A stretch of 64,000 bases of DNA. Origin: Chaenocephalus aceratus (lineage: Eukaryota; Chordata; Actinopteri; Perciformes; Channichthyidae). Below are positions 1 through 10,991 of the stretch, piece by piece. The stretch is taken from NCBI GenBank assembly GCA_023974075.1, contig JAMFTG010000709.1, positions 1 through 64,000 of the forward strand, in the 5' to 3' direction. The notes below the pieces were generated by a model, which made no database searches, was not told the DNA's origin, and saw only the letters and a list, made by a program, of their open reading frames with translations. Every line of letters starts with the position of its first letter. The stretch's first letter is position 1. The translations under genes and the position numbers were made by a program.

Positions 1-315
1 TCCCTCTCTCACTTTTTTAAAATTCAGTTGAGAATTGAGCTGGAGCTTATTGTCCTGCCAGGAGTTTGTAAATCTGGGCTGAAATGGTGTCAGGGCCATT
101 CTCACACACATGCAGGTGCTCATTGGTTACAGTGATGCAAACACAGGTATGGTGAAAAAAGAGAGAACTATTCGAAGCAGAAAAAAAAACAGCGTAATAT
201 ACCCACCTGACAAAGGCCTGTGCTATAATGCTTCAATTAACTGGCTATTCTACTCAGATCAATAGGAGACAGAGATGTTAAGTTAAAAATCAAGGGTTTT
301 TATTATTATTTACAG
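1..315. other. unassigned AT-rich DNA
   Basis: No coding or RNA feature could be supported here. The stretch ends at the 5' end of a hAT-like element. Confidence 0.5.
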
Positions 316-1523
316 CAGGGGTGGGGAACCTTTTTCCTTTACATTATTTTACAAACATCCTCCGAGGGTCGTACAAATTATTGAACTCAACCTCTGCTTA
401 AAAAAACTAAAATCACAGCCCATTCATTTGGCCTTTCTTTCATGCTGTGCAAAGAAAAAGCAACCTCTGAATCCAGATATCTCACCATGACTCTCGTATG
501 CATGCATGTGCACGGTGTGGCGTGACCACCAACACAGAAGATATGGACACAAGATGTGTGCAAATGTATTTAGTATCCTATCCATGTGAACATGATTTAA
601 GTGGGAGGGGGGACCTAACCTCCTCTGGGGGGGTCCGGGGGCCTGCTCCCCCGGGAAGATTTTTTTTTTAAATATTGAAGTTAAATGCATCAATCTGGTA
701 CACTTTGAGAGCAACATTAAGAGATCTATGGATACATCTCTCAACACCCATATGAAACAGAACTGTAAGCAGATTTTCTTTTTGGATATTTTACAAATCA
801 CTCCCTTTTTAAACTCTATTCTTGTTATTTTTAACAACTTTTTTGTTACTGTCATATAGTATTTTATACCTGTTTTTCATTTAGTCTCATTAATAACTAT
901 AATAATCATATCAAGGTGTGCCTTAACCTCACTGAGCTGAGGTTATTTGAGCCTCTCAGGAGAGAGCTCTCTTCCACCTGGTTGTAGAAAAGCTCTTTAA
1001 GTTCGTTAGCATAGCTAGCTAACCAGATGCTAATAACAACAGATCGCCACTGTACTTACAACTAAAGACACAGCCACGAAAACACTGCGGCATGTGTACG
1101 GCTCCTTAAGAGTATTGCAATATTTAAGGGCTGAAAGCTGCGTTCCGGTGCTCTCTGTCAGCACTCCTTTCAGACGAGACATATACCACGCGAAGACACG
1201 TTACGCTCGTGTTGTGTTCAAGGAACCTGTCCTTGGCCAGGAAAAACAGGTACTTCGCTTGTTTAATTATTTTTGCAGTCTAGATTTCTTCTTCTTTTTT
1301 GAAGTGAGAAGTTGTCCGTCAGTCGGACTGACGGACGGACTCCCCCCACCCCAAAACGAAAACTCTTCGGTTCTCCACGAATTACACAAGTCACCCATAT
1401 CAGCGTTAAAAAGTGGGAGGCTTCGAAAAATCCCCTATTAATGTATTGATTATAGCTCCGGGTCCGTATAGGTCGGCGTCTGGGTCCGGATCCGGACCGC
1501 GGTCCGCCTCTTGCCGACCCCTG
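316..1523. mobile_element. nonautonomous hAT-like element, copy 1
   Basis: The left end reads CAGGGGTGGGGAACC and the right end ...CGACCCCTG, forming imperfect terminal inverted repeats. The flanks atttacag (308-315) and ctctacag (1524-1531) agree at 6 of 8 positions, as expected of a decayed 8-bp hAT target duplication. Internal sequence matches, in inverted orientation, the element at 23226-24246; for example the gctagctaaccagatgctaa motif is shared. No transposase frame is seen, so the copy would depend on a transposase in trans. Short open frames inside it are not credible genes. Confidence 0.8.
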
Positions 1524-1764
1524 CTCTACAGTGTATAATTGCTAGGTCAGTCACAACATTTGCAGAAGCATGCAGGAACCAGCAGGTGGCAGCAGAAGCA
1601 AACAGTTGTTGGGGGGGTTCTCTGTGAACTGCTTTAACTGCACAAGCCTCCACCAGAAGGCTTTAGTGCAGGGTTAAAGCATTACCAACAAAATGGACCA
1701 TCACTGAGTTGTTGGTAGAAGCAGGTTCACTGAGGTTTGATCTTTTTTCTAGATACCTTTGATG
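1524..1764. repeat. 241-bp local duplication, copy 1
   Basis: Almost identical to 2936-3176, starting ctctacagtgtataattg and ending before ...tttgatg. The two copies are about 1.4 kb apart in direct orientation. No coding content is evident. Confidence 0.9.
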
Positions 1765-1935
1765 GCCAAAAGGTAGCAAAATAGTTTGAAGTGTGCACAC
1801 AAGAATGTGTGTGTGGGGGAGGTGGGGGGTACTGTGGGTGTGGTGTAATACATACAGTACAGTGTTCACATGTTGCAAGATATCAAGATAAACATGGACG
1901 CCTGGTGAAATAACCATGATTTCGTGTTTTACTTG

Positions 1936-1938
1936 TGT

Positions 1939-1969
<31 letters not shown>

Positions 1970-1999
1970 AGTGTGTGAATGTGTGTGTGTGTGTGTGTT
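1936..1999. repeat. (TG)n microsatellite
   Basis: Interrupted TG dinucleotide repeat with GA interruptions. The open frame crossing it on the other strand (His-Thr repeats) is a by-product of the repeat. Confidence 0.95.
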
Positions 2000-2722
2000 A
2001 CAGGGTAACATATGGTGTAATAGGCATAGCTATGCAGATTACCTACCATTAAGAGCCTTGTTTTCATGCTGTGTAATGCTTAATGCGTGGTGTATTTGAA
2101 GATCTCGTTCTTCTACCTTTGTGAGGACCATGTTACATTTTGGACCGACTGCAGAGACATTTTTGTAAATCGAGGATATTTTGGCCGGCCTATATTTTTA
2201 AGTTATGCTGCTGATCAGACCTGCTCCAGTTGGAGTTTTGTAGCCTATCATGTATTTATTTTGTACTGAAAAAAGGGAACCTTGGTAGAAGTAACTAACT
2301 ATACTCAATTACTGAACTAAAGTACATGTTAGGTACTTAACTTGAGTATATCCCTTTATTATTTCATATCTGTATTTACTTGACTATTCAGCAGAGTAAA
2401 AAAAAAAGAGAAAAAAAGCCATTAAAGCAAAAATAATTAAAATAACATTATACAATATTATTCCTGAATGGGTCATTGTCCAGTATAAGTAGTTTTAAAC
2501 TTAAGTTAAACTGACATGCAAGACTTTGCACGAGGGACATTGTAAAATTGAAAACACACACAAATCCTGGATAAGCAGAAATCTAAGTTTTTAATTTTGA
2601 TTTATTTTGTGTTCATTTCATACAAAATTCCATAATCTTTTTTATTTGACTAGTTATTTAAAATAATTGGCACGATGAGATGAGAAGGTAATCATTGTTC
2701 GAAAATAAAAATGTTGACCCAA

Positions 2723-2851
2723 GACCACAAGAAAAACGGTCAAGTTTAGTCCTAAAAGTGAATGTCAGCTCTCAGGTTTCAGGGCCTCTTTGTGTGATAT
2801 TATATTTGGTTATTTAGTGTTGATTCTACTTCTATCATAGATACATTACAA
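2723..2851. repeat. 129-bp local duplication, copy 1
   Basis: Repeated almost exactly at 3327-3455, beginning gaccacaagaaaaacggtc. Together with the 241-bp pair it shows that 1.5-3.5 kb was built by repeated local duplication. No gene is supported in the DNA between the pairs. Confidence 0.85.
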
Positions 2852-2935
2852 TTGTACATGCAAAACTCTTTCTTTTAAAAACAGCACATTCACACTAAAC
2901 CTGTATGAAAGGAAATCAGTGCTGCGATAGATTAC

Positions 2936-3176
2936 CTCTACAGTGTATAATTGCTAGGTCAGTCACAACATTTGCAGAAGCATGCAGGAACCAGCAGGTG
3001 GCAGCAGAAGCAAACAGTTGTTGGGGGGGTTCTCTGTGAACTGCTTTAACTGCACAAGCCTCCACCAGAAGGCTTTAGTGCAGGGTTAAAGCATTACCAA
3101 CAAAATGGACCATCACTGAGTTGTTGGTAGAAGCAGGTTCACTGAGGTTTGATCTTTTTTCTAGATACCTTTGATG
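2936..3176. repeat. 241-bp local duplication, copy 2
   Basis: Direct copy of 1524-1764. The join ...tttgatg|aaaaacgatg differs from copy 1, so the duplicated block ends here. A third, partial copy of its agaagcaaacagttgttggg part lies at 3455-3510. Confidence 0.9.
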
Positions 3177-3326
3177 AAAAACGATGTAAAGCTTTACCAA
3201 GGGGGCAACAGTCCTAAAAGGCTCCAGCTTGTGTCACCTAATTTAATAATTAATAACAAGAGTGGAGAACAGAGGCAGAGACGGTCCCCCCTCTGCCTCT
3301 GTTAGAGCACTATAGTTGTACATCAG

Positions 3327-3455
3327 GACCACAAGAAAAACGGTCAAGTTTAGTCCTAAAAGTGAATGTCAGCTCTCAGGTTTCAGGCCCTCTTTTTGTG
3401 ATATTATATTTGGTTATTTAGTGTTGATTCTACTTCTATCATAGATACATTACAA
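3327..3455. repeat. 129-bp local duplication, copy 2
   Basis: Direct copy of 2723-2851. It is followed at once by a fragment of the 241-bp unit, so the two duplicated blocks are rearranged relative to each other. Confidence 0.85.
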
Positions 3456-3519
3456 GAAGCAAACAGTTGTTGGGGGGGGGGGGGATCTCTGTGAACTGCT
3501 TTAACTGCACACGCCTAAT

Positions 3520-4105
3520 TTTTTATTTACTTTTATTTGGCAGGGACAGTACACATTGATTGGCATTTCTGTAAATGCGCCAGAGTTAGCCAACAGGCTA
3601 TTTTTCATCTGCAGTCCCTGGACAGATGTTGAAAGTCATCCTGAAAATAAAAAATTCACTTCAAATAACAGGTAACTACAATCTGTAAAACAACATTCAA
3701 CAGAGATGCTTATATTAAGATAAAAGCATATATAAAAACATAAAAACATAAAAACAAAACTAAAATACATATTCCCAAAGCAGCCGGAGAGCAACAGGTC
3801 AAGGCACACGTGCAGACAGAGCGTTGTAAAGTGTAGATTGTGTCAGTGTTGACAGAGCTGACTTTCCACTAACCATGTTTTTAAGTTAGATTTAAATAAA
3901 CTGCAGGTGTTTTGTTCTCTAACCTTTACTGGGATTGAGTTCCACTGTTGTGCAGCTTTAAAAGAAAAAGAAGATTGGCTGAATGAACTCTTCCTTAATG
4001 GAACAATGCAGTCTCCTCTTGTTGCAGCTCTTGTTGACCTATTACAGGCGTGCGTATGGTGATAAAATGTCTGAACGGAGGTGAGGTAAGGCCGTGTTCT
4101 ATTTC
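3520..4105. other. dispersed-repeat-like DNA, unassigned
   Basis: No gene is evident. The stretch around ggcagggacagtacacattg looks like a dispersed fish repeat to me, but I cannot name the family from the sequence alone. Confidence 0.35.
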
Positions 4106-5825
4106 ATCCTTACTGACCGCCAGAGGCGGTGCTTTAGCACTGGATATCTTCCGTCTCGCGCATGCGTAGGTCGAATATTTCTATCAACAAAGTCACGTGT
4201 GACCTCGTATGACCCCGGAAGGCATAAGTTCAGGTGTTGTCAATGAGTTCAGTCCTTTTTCATCTTCTCGCTGCGCAGGTTACTACCTTTTGAGTAGAAG
4301 ACAAGCTAGCTTACTGAAAATTAAGAGTCTAGCTCATCGCTACCTGTAGCCGTGTGATCGTCTCGATCGGAGCTGCGGGCTAGGAAAACGCTCGCCCTCC
4401 AAAGGCTGCGACGAGCTAGCTGTCCGCCCTCCCAAGGGAGGGGACCGCAGTGTTCACCGCTCAGACCCTAGGAGCTCCGGACCGGTAAAGAGCGGACGCT
4501 CCTGCACGTCAGCCGGTGAGATCGCTACCCATTTATCGCTGATTGTGCTATATATTCTAAAGCTAATGAGATAACTGTGTACAAGTTAGCCGAGGGCTCT
4601 CGCTAATTTGTTACTGCGCTAGTGAAGGGAGCGTCTCCGCCCCCCTCTCACTACATACATTTGGTTCCTTGCCTGTTCTAATCGTCCAGTTAGCTGATTG
4701 TTCTCGCTCAAGCTAACTGTTACGGCGCTAATGAGGAGAGTGTTTTCCGCTCCCCTCTCCCTGCTCACAGTTGGTTTAATGCCCGTTCCATCCTTCAGTT
4801 AGCTGAGTGCTCTCGCTTAGGCTAACTGGCTACGGCGCTAGTGGAGAGAGTATTCTCGCTCTCCTTTCACGGCATAAAACCATTAACTGACTTCATTGTT
4901 CTCACCCCAGTTAGCAGAGTTAACTACACGCTCAAGCTAACTACTATTGTGCTCACTCCCCTCCACTGCATACTTGTTTCCTGGCCCAGTTATTTACAGT
5001 CAGCTGAGTGCTCTAGCTATCGCTAGGTCTAACGGCTCTAACACCTGTATGGCTCCTCTTTAACCAGAGGATGGCCATGAACTTTGATGGCCCTCTTGTC
5101 TTGGCCCAATTGCACCATCATGCCTCGTGTGGTAGGAGCTGCTAGACTAGCCGAGGTTGAACTACTGACTGAGGGTGGCCTTCCCCCTGCACAGTCGACT
5201 CTGCACAGCCCAACCTACCCGTCCTAGGCATCGGGCAGCAGAGGCTGCGGGTGCACCGCCCAAGAAGAGGACTAAGCCTGATAGGCTGTCCTCCAGGGTG
5301 GACCTACTCACTACTGAGCTTGCCCAGATGAAGTCACTCCTCTTGGCTCTCCATTCTGGTGTCCGTTTAGAGCACGCCGCTGCCCACCCGTGGCTGAGTT
5401 GGTTCTAGATGACGATGTGGTCTCGATGGCAGCTTCAGCCACTCAATTTGATGAGTATGACGGGGAGAGCCCATCCCATGCTTCTGGGCCTGGCTCCTGT
5501 ACCTCAGCTCATGTTCCCTCGGAGGAGGCAGATGACGGCTCCATGGGTACCGTCATTCGCATGGCACTGGCTCACCAGCAGCTGGATGCGCAGCAGCCCG
5601 AAACAGCACCTGCCAGTGTGTTCTTTAGGCACACTCTTCGCAACCTTTACTGTTCCTCCCTCTTGTGAGTATCTGAGGAGTTACATGCATGCTGGAGGGA
5701 CACGAAGGCTCTTTACAGTCTTACGTCCGATGGCCGAGCCCTGGCAGCCATGCAGGATGCGGCAAGAGTTGGCCTTGACCACACGCCGGTTGTTACCATT
5801 ACTGTTAATGGCAAAAAAATAATGA
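4106..5825 (+). mobile_element. DIRS-type retrotransposon, 5' fragment
   Basis: A GC-rich leader (from about 4110) is followed by three to four imperfect ~110-bp direct repeats (4605-5045, each with a (a)cggcgctag motif), then gag-like coding sequence that stops abruptly near 5825. DIRS elements are tyrosine-recombinase retrotransposons. Only the leader and gag part are here; no reverse transcriptase, RNase H or recombinase follows. Assignment rests on resemblance of the gag frames to fish DIRS gag as I know it. Other retroelement gag families are possible. Confidence 0.6.
5175..5822 (+). pseudogene. DIRS gag-like fragment, frameshifted
   Basis: Three overlapping forward frames carry consecutive pieces of one protein. 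A basic stretch with PPKKRTKPDRL followed by a leucine-rich helix lies near 5253-5375. An acidic stretch with LDDDVVSMAAS and ALAHQQLDAQQPETAPASVFFR lies at 5402-5630. A third frame runs EYLR...GRALAAMQDAARVGLD to about 5820. Passing from one to the next needs frameshifts near 5385 and 5650-5690, so this is a dead copy. Gag would package element RNA. No second gene of the element follows. Confidence 0.55.
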
Positions 5826-6239
5826 CCATAGGGGCACTGAGCTGCCATCCCCACCATACATCATCTCACATAATTCGGAGCTGATTGGCTGGAAGTACGT
5901 GTGCCGCGAAAAGTGTGGTGTGTGAAGAGGAGACGAGAGACGCGTCCTAAAATCAGGAAGTAAGCTGCGCATGGCTTCCCTCGACAAAAAAGCAATGAGA
6001 TTTCTCCATAGGATTTTAGAAAATAGCTCAAAATAAGATCTGTGGGAAACGTAGCTGTTAGATAAATGCATGTTTTGTTCTGTTACGATGTGTGTTTTTT
6101 CCAAAAGGTGGAGATTTTTGAAAGTGACCAAAAACGCGATATTCACATTTTCCAGCTCTAAGACCGTGTAATATCTTTTCTGTACTTGGGAGAAAAAGAA
6201 AAAAAAAGTGTATTATGACGAAACACGCTTAAAAACGGG
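5826..6239. other. unassigned intergenic DNA
   Basis: No coding, RNA or clear repeat feature was recognised. A purine-rich A tract lies near 6192-6209. Confidence 0.4.
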
Positions 6240-6432
6240 TAAACAAGTGTGCCTGGCCCCCCAAACTTTGTGGGTCACAGAGCCCCAAAGGACGGACTAA
6301 TGACCTCCAGCATGTCTCCCTCACATGCGCACTTCCATAACCTTGCACACCGTGAGTCCCCGGGACTCCGGACTTAAGCACTCCCCCATGTACTAAACCC
6401 AGATGTTCACACCCTCCAGAACCTCATGCCCC
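6240..6432 (-). repeat. inverted fragment of YR-satellite element 3' region
   Basis: Read on the minus strand, this matches the conserved block seen at 12010-12110 and 16430-16600: ggcatgaggttctgg, tctgggtttagt, gggggagtgcttaag, then the ...ccggggactcacggtg motif. It is a small inverted outlier of the repeat family that dominates from 11.4 kb onward. Confidence 0.8.
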
Positions 6433-7109
6433 ATGTAATCTTAAAGGTCGTTGTCATTGTCATCTCCGGGTATCCTGTGTGCCTGTTCTGTTGCTGATAG
6501 CTTATTATCTTAACTTAATCGATCGTTTTAAAACTCTTGATCACGGCAACTGCCTGACGTTGTAATCACACTTTACTACAGCTTAAGCACTCACAACTCT
6601 CCTTCTCTTAGCGATCAGAGTTGAACCCGCAGTTCGGAGGAACCGACAGCCAGAGCACCGGCACGAGGCCGGGCCGGCAGAGGCCCTCCGATGGCGGGTC
6701 GCGTTTGCCATTCGATCAGTGAGGTGAGAGGAACGCAGCAAAAAAAGGACAATATCTGTTAATGTACGGTCGAGTTGGGGGGGGGAACGGCTGGACAAAG
6801 GCCCTCCGATGGCAGGTCGCGTTTGCTATTCGATCAGTGAGGTCAGAGGAGAAGAACCCGCAGTTCGGAAGAACCGACCGCCAGAGCACCGGCACGGGGC
6901 ACGGGTCGCGTTTGCCATTCGATCAGTGAGAGGAACGCAGCAAAAAAAGGACAAAATCCGTTAATGTACGGTCGAGTTGGGGTTAGGGAATGTTCCGGTA
7001 TTGGGACAAAATTAACATGGGATCACTCCGGTCATTGTACGTACTTCGTCTCACTGGAATATTAACGGTCAGATTGAATACAACATCGACCCAATTTTTC
7101 CGGGCAATG
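6433..7109. repeat. duplicated ~230-bp unit upstream of gypsy element
   Basis: The sequence around 6618-6780 (gaacccgcagttcgga ... gtacggtcgagttgggg) recurs at 6854-6985 in shorter form. Both copies carry ggtcgcgtttgcYattcgat and cgcagcaaaaaaaggac. No gene is supported. The DNA is cut by the LTR element at 7115. Confidence 0.75.
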
Positions 7110-7114
7110 ACGGG

Positions 7115-7481
7115 TGTCACAATGCACATGTTATGTCACGTTTGTAGTTTTGTCTGTGTTGGTGTGTTTCCTGTCTTATTGTGTTAAGTGTTCACCCCCG
7201 TTTCCTGCCTGTCTGCTTTCTGTCTGTTTCCCTCCCTGATTACCCGATTGTGTTCACCTGTTGTCCTTGTGTTTCTCCTCCCCTGCCCGGCTGTTTCTCG
7301 TTGTCATGATTACCCCTCCCTGTATTTAGTCTTGTCTCTGTCTGTGTTCAGTGTTGGGTCATTGTTTGTTGGTGACGGAGTTCACCGGTGAGTGTTCCGT
7401 ATCTCTGCATATCTTTATAATAAAGGGTTTCTCTTAAAGTTATCTGCATTTGGGTCCTGCTTCCTTCACTCGACCGTGACA
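7115..7481 (+). repeat. 5' LTR
   Basis: Bounded by TGTCAC/GTGACA. An AATAAAG motif near 7420 is a likely polyadenylation signal. I could not recognise a primer-binding site: the coding ATG follows only two bases after the LTR. Confidence 0.93.
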
Positions 7482-7483
7482 GA

Positions 7484-10400
7484 ATGACCCAACCACAAAT
7501 GGACCCAGCAGATGACCCTTTTGAGGTGGAGCTGCAACAGCTTTCTATTCCTTTGGAGTGTTGCCGCGATTGGTGGAGGGAGGCGTCCAGTGTTCGGCTG
7601 AGGGAGGCCGCCCTGGTTGAGGCGCACCGGTTGGCGATGGAGAAGCCCGACTTGGTGGAATTCTTGCCTGACTGGTTGTTGGACTTCCTCTGGAGGTGTG
7701 AGTTCCAGCCTGCGGACTACAGACGTCTCGGAGTGTTCCGTCTGGAGTCAACCTCTGCTTCTTCCCCAGTTCCTGCTCCTGTTCATGAGTCTTATGCTGG
7801 AACTCGTCAGGCTTATGGAGGCCCACGGAGCATTCAGGCGGCTGCTAAGAGGAGTCGTCGCAAGGCCAGACAAGGAGCCCGGGCCCCAGCAGCCATGGTC
7901 CCAGTACAGGCGCCAGCAGCCATGGTTCCAGCCTCAGTCCTGGCCCCAGCAGCCACGGTTCCGGCCCCAGCAGCCACGGTTTCGGCCCCAGCAGCCATGG
8001 TTCCTGCCCCAGTGCAGGCTCCCGCAGCCATGTTTCCGGCTCCAGGGCCGGCCCCAGCGGCTATGGTCCAGGCTCCGGGAGCGCCCTATACGGCCGTGTT
8101 TCCGGCGTCGGAGCTGGAGCTTATAGACAGGATTCTGGCTTCAGCAGCCATGTTTCTGGCTGCTATTCCGGTCCCTGCAGTCAGGGTTTCGGCCCCGGTT
8201 CTGGGCCCAGCAGCCATGGTCCCGACCCCAGCTGCCTTGGTTCCAGACCCGGATCTGGTCCCGGCTGCCACGGTCCCATCTCGGGTTCCCTCCTCTGGTT
8301 CCCCTTCGAGTCCCCTCTCTAGTTCCCCTCTCGAGTTCTCTTCTCTAGTTACTCCTCTAGTCCCTCCTCTAGTTCCCTCTTTAGTCCCTGTTCGAGTCCC
8401 CTCTCTGTTTCCATCTCAAGTTCCCTCTCCAGTTCCCTCTCGAGTTCCCTCCTTTAGGCCCTCCTCGAGTCCCCTCTCTAGTTCCCCTCTCGAGTTCCCT
8501 TCTTTAGTTACTCCTCTAGTCCCTCCTCTAGTTTCTCCTCTAGTCCCCTCTGTAGTCCCTTCTCGAGTCCCCTCTCTGTTTCCATCTCAAGTTCCCTCTC
8601 CAGTTCCCCCTCGAGTCCCCTCTCCAGTTCCCTCCTTTAGTCCCTCCTTTAGGCCCTCCTTTAGTCCCTCCTCTAGTCCCTCCTCGAGTCCCCTCTCTAG
8701 TTCCCCTCTCGAGTTCCCTTCGTTAGTTACTCCTCTAGTCCCCTCTTTAGTCTCTGTTCGAGTCCCCTCTCTGTTCCCATCTCAAGTTCCCTCTCCAGTT
8801 CCCCCTCGAGTCCCCTCTGTAGTCCCTTCTCAACTTCCCTCTCTGTTTCCATCCCAAGTTCCCTCTCCAGTTCCCCCTCGAGTCCCCTCTCGAGTTCCCT
8901 CTCGAGTTCCCTCCTCTGGTCCCTCCTCTGGTCCCTCCTCGAGTCCCCTCTTTAGTTCCCCTCTCAAATCCCCTCTCGTGTTCCCTTCTCTAGTCCCCTC
9001 TGGAGTCCCCTCTCCAGTCTCCTCTCGAGTCCCCTCTCGGGTCTCCGCTCGAGTTCCCTCTCCATTCCCTGTTCGGGCCCCTGCGCAGGTGTCGTTGGAG
9101 GTCCCGCCGTCTACTCCCCTGCCGGGGGTCCTGCCAACCCTGTGTCCTTTGTCGTTGGAGGTCCCGCCGTCTACTCCCCTGCCGGGGGTCCTGCCAACCC
9201 TGTGTCCTGTGTCGTTGGAGGTCCCGCCGTCTACTCCCCTGCCGGGGGCCCTGCCAACCCGGTGTCCTGTGCCGTGGAGGTCCCGCCGTCTACTCCCCAG
9301 CCGCGGGTCCTGCCAACCCGGTGTCCTGTGTCGTTGGAGGTCCCGCCGAATACTCTTCTGCCGGGGGTCCTGCCAACCCTTTCTCCTGTCCCGTTGGAGG
9401 TCCCGCCGTCTACTCCCCTGCCGGGGGTCCTGCCAGCTCTGTGTCCTGTGCCGTTGGAGGTCCCGCCGTCTACTCCCCTGCCGGGGGTCCTGCCAACCCT
9501 GTGTCCTGTCCCGTTGGAGGTCCCGCCGTCTACTCCCTGCCGGGGGTCCTGCCAGCTCTGTGTCCAGTGCCGTTGGAGGTCCCGCCGTCTACTCCCCTGC
9601 CGGGGGTCCTGCCAACCCTGTGTCCTGTCCCGTTGGAGGTCCCGCCGTCTACTCCCCTGCCGGGGGTCCTGCCAGCTCTGTGTCCTGTGCCGTGGGAGGT
9701 CCCGCCGTCTACTCCCCTGCCGGGGGTCCTGCCAGCTCTGTGTCCTGTCCCGTTGGAGGTCCCGCCGTCTACGCCCCTGCCGGGGGTCCTGCCAGCTCTG
9801 TGTCCTGTGCCGTTGGAGGTCCCGCCGTCTACTCCCCTGCCGGGGGTCCTGCCAACCCTGTGTCCTGTGTCGTTGGAGGTCCCGCCGTCTACTCCCCTGC
9901 CGGGGGCCCTGCCAACCCGGTGTCCTGTGCCGTTGGAGGTCCCGCCGTCTACTCCCCAGCCGCGGGTCCTGCCAACCCGGTGTCCTGTGTCGTTGGAGGT
10001 CCCGCCGAATACTCTTCTGCCGGGGGTCCTGCCAATCCTTTCTCCTGTGCCGTTGGAGGTCCCGCCGTCTACTCCCCTGCCGGGGGTCCTGCCAACCCTG
10101 TGTCCTGTCCCGTTGGAGGTCCCGCCGTTCTACTCCCCTGCCGGGGGTCCTGCCAGCTCTGTGTCCTGTGCCGTGGGAGGTCCCGCCGTCTACTCCCCTG
10201 CCGGGGGTCCTGCCAACCCTGTGTCCTGTGCCGTTGGAGGTCCCGCAGAATACTCCCCTGCCGGGGGTCCTGCCAACCCTGTGTCCTGTGTCGTTGGAGG
10301 TCCCGCCGTCTACTCCCCTGCCGGGGGTCCTGCCAACCCTTTATCCCGTGCCGTTGGAGGTTCTACCGGGGGCCCTGCCAGCCCCATGTCCATCACCGGT

Positions 10401-10795
10401 CTCGCTGGGGTTCCTGCCAACTCCTGGTCCTTTTCCGTGGGGGATCTTGCCGAAGCCGGTCCGACCGGCTCCGGTTTCTGTCCGGCCGACACCGGGTCCT
10501 GCCCGATCTCCGGAACTGGCCCATCAGCGCTTTCCTGCCCGGCCTCCTGATCCTGTCTGGTCGACACCGGCTCGAGCCCGGCCCCCAGAGAGCCGCGGTC
10601 TTCGCCCTCGAGCCCGGCCCCCTGAGAGCCGCGGTCTTCGCCCTCGTGCCCGACCCCCTGAGAGCTGCGGTCTTCTCCCTCGGGCCCGACCCCCTGACTC
10701 TTCCTGCCGTTGCCTTCGCCCTCGGACCCGGGTCCCTGACTCTTCCTACCGCTGCCTTCGGTCCTCCATGGTCCCCACCTTGGACTCTGTTTTGA
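7484..10795 (+). CDS. gag-like N-terminus fused to giant proline-rich repeats
   Basis: The 1103-residue frame starts two bases after the 5' LTR. Residues 1-120 look like a compact, gag-like helical domain (MDPADDPFEVELQQLS..., Trp-rich WLLDFLW). A basic RSRRKARQGAR stretch follows near residue 125. After that the protein is low complexity: APAAMVP units (8-8.27 kb), then VPS/PSLVPS units (8.28-9.09 kb), then repeats encoded by an exact 60-bp tandem array. Small indels in the array move the reading between frames. Whether any of this is translated usefully is unknown; the N-terminal domain is the only part resembling a functional protein. No nucleic-acid-binding zinc knuckle was seen. Confidence 0.6.
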   Translation: MTQPQMDPADDPFEVELQQLSIPLECCRDWWREASSVRLREAALVEAHRLAMEKPDLVEFLPDWLLDFLWRCEFQPADYRRLGVFRLESTSASSPVPAPVHESYAGTRQAYGGPRSIQAAAKRSRRKARQGARAPAAMVPVQAPAAMVPASVLAPAATVPAPAATVSAPAAMVPAPVQAPAAMFPAPGPAPAAMVQAPGAPYTAVFPASELELIDRILASAAMFLAAIPVPAVRVSAPVLGPAAMVPTPAALVPDPDLVPAATVPSRVPSSGSPSSPLSSSPLEFSSLVTPLVPPLVPSLVPVRVPSLFPSQVPSPVPSRVPSFRPSSSPLSSSPLEFPSLVTPLVPPLVSPLVPSVVPSRVPSLFPSQVPSPVPPRVPSPVPSFSPSFRPSFSPSSSPSSSPLSSSPLEFPSLVTPLVPSLVSVRVPSLFPSQVPSPVPPRVPSVVPSQLPSLFPSQVPSPVPPRVPSRVPSRVPSSGPSSGPSSSPLFSSPLKSPLVFPSLVPSGVPSPVSSRVPSRVSARVPSPFPVRAPAQVSLEVPPSTPLPGVLPTLCPLSLEVPPSTPLPGVLPTLCPVSLEVPPSTPLPGALPTRCPVPWRSRRLLPSRGSCQPGVLCRWRSRRILFCRGSCQPFLLSRWRSRRLLPCRGSCQLCVLCRWRSRRLLPCRGSCQPCVLSRWRSRRLLPAGGPASSVSSAVGGPAVYSPAGGPANPVSCPVGGPAVYSPAGGPASSVSCAVGGPAVYSPAGGPASSVSCPVGGPAVYAPAGGPASSVSCAVGGPAVYSPAGGPANPVSCVVGGPAVYSPAGGPANPVSCAVGGPAVYSPAAGPANPVSCVVGGPAEYSSAGGPANPFSCAVGGPAVYSPAGGPANPVSCPVGGPAVLLPCRGSCQLCVLCRGRSRRLLPCRGSCQPCVLCRWRSRRILPCRGSCQPCVLCRWRSRRLLPCRGSCQPFIPCRWRFYRGPCQPHVHHRSRWGSCQLLVLFRGGSCRSRSDRLRFLSGRHRVLPDLRNWPISAFLPGLLILSGRHRLEPGPQRAAVFALEPGPLRAAVFALVPDPLRAAVFSLGPDPLTLPAVAFALGPGSLTLPTAAFGPPWSPPWTLF
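8281..9085 (+). repeat. irregular short-period Ser/Pro-coding repeats
   Basis: Pyrimidine-rich units of roughly 15-30 bp (variants of gagttccctctc and agtccctcctc) are repeated dozens of times within the long frame. They encode alternating VPS and SP motifs. Confidence 0.85.
9090..10370 (+). repeat. 60-bp tandem array (~21 copies)
   Basis: The unit contains cgttggaggtcccgccgtct and cctgccgggggtcctgcca and repeats with a period of exactly 60 bp over most of the array. Single-base indels lie near 9280, 9535 and 10129. Sixty is divisible by three and the unit lacks stops in all three forward frames, so all three frames stay open. Confidence 0.95.
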
Positions 10796-10991
10796 CCCCG
10801 GGCCGTCCGCCCGAGACCCCTTCCTGGTTCTCTGCCTTGTCCCCGGGCAGTCCGCCCGTGACCCCTTCCTGGTCCTCCGCTGTGTTCCTGGGCTGTCAGC
10901 CCAAGACCCGTCCTCCGGACCCCCTCCGCCCACCCTGCTTGGGGTTTTGGACTTTTTTTGTTTTTTTTTTAGGTCTGAAGGGGGGGGGTTC

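Noticed and set aside
424..855. 143-residue reverse-strand frame
   Set aside because: It lies in the nonautonomous hAT-like element and resembles no family; the other copy at 23.2 kb does not preserve it.
1663..2067. 134-residue reverse-strand frame with His-Thr repeats
   Set aside because: Product of the TG microsatellite.
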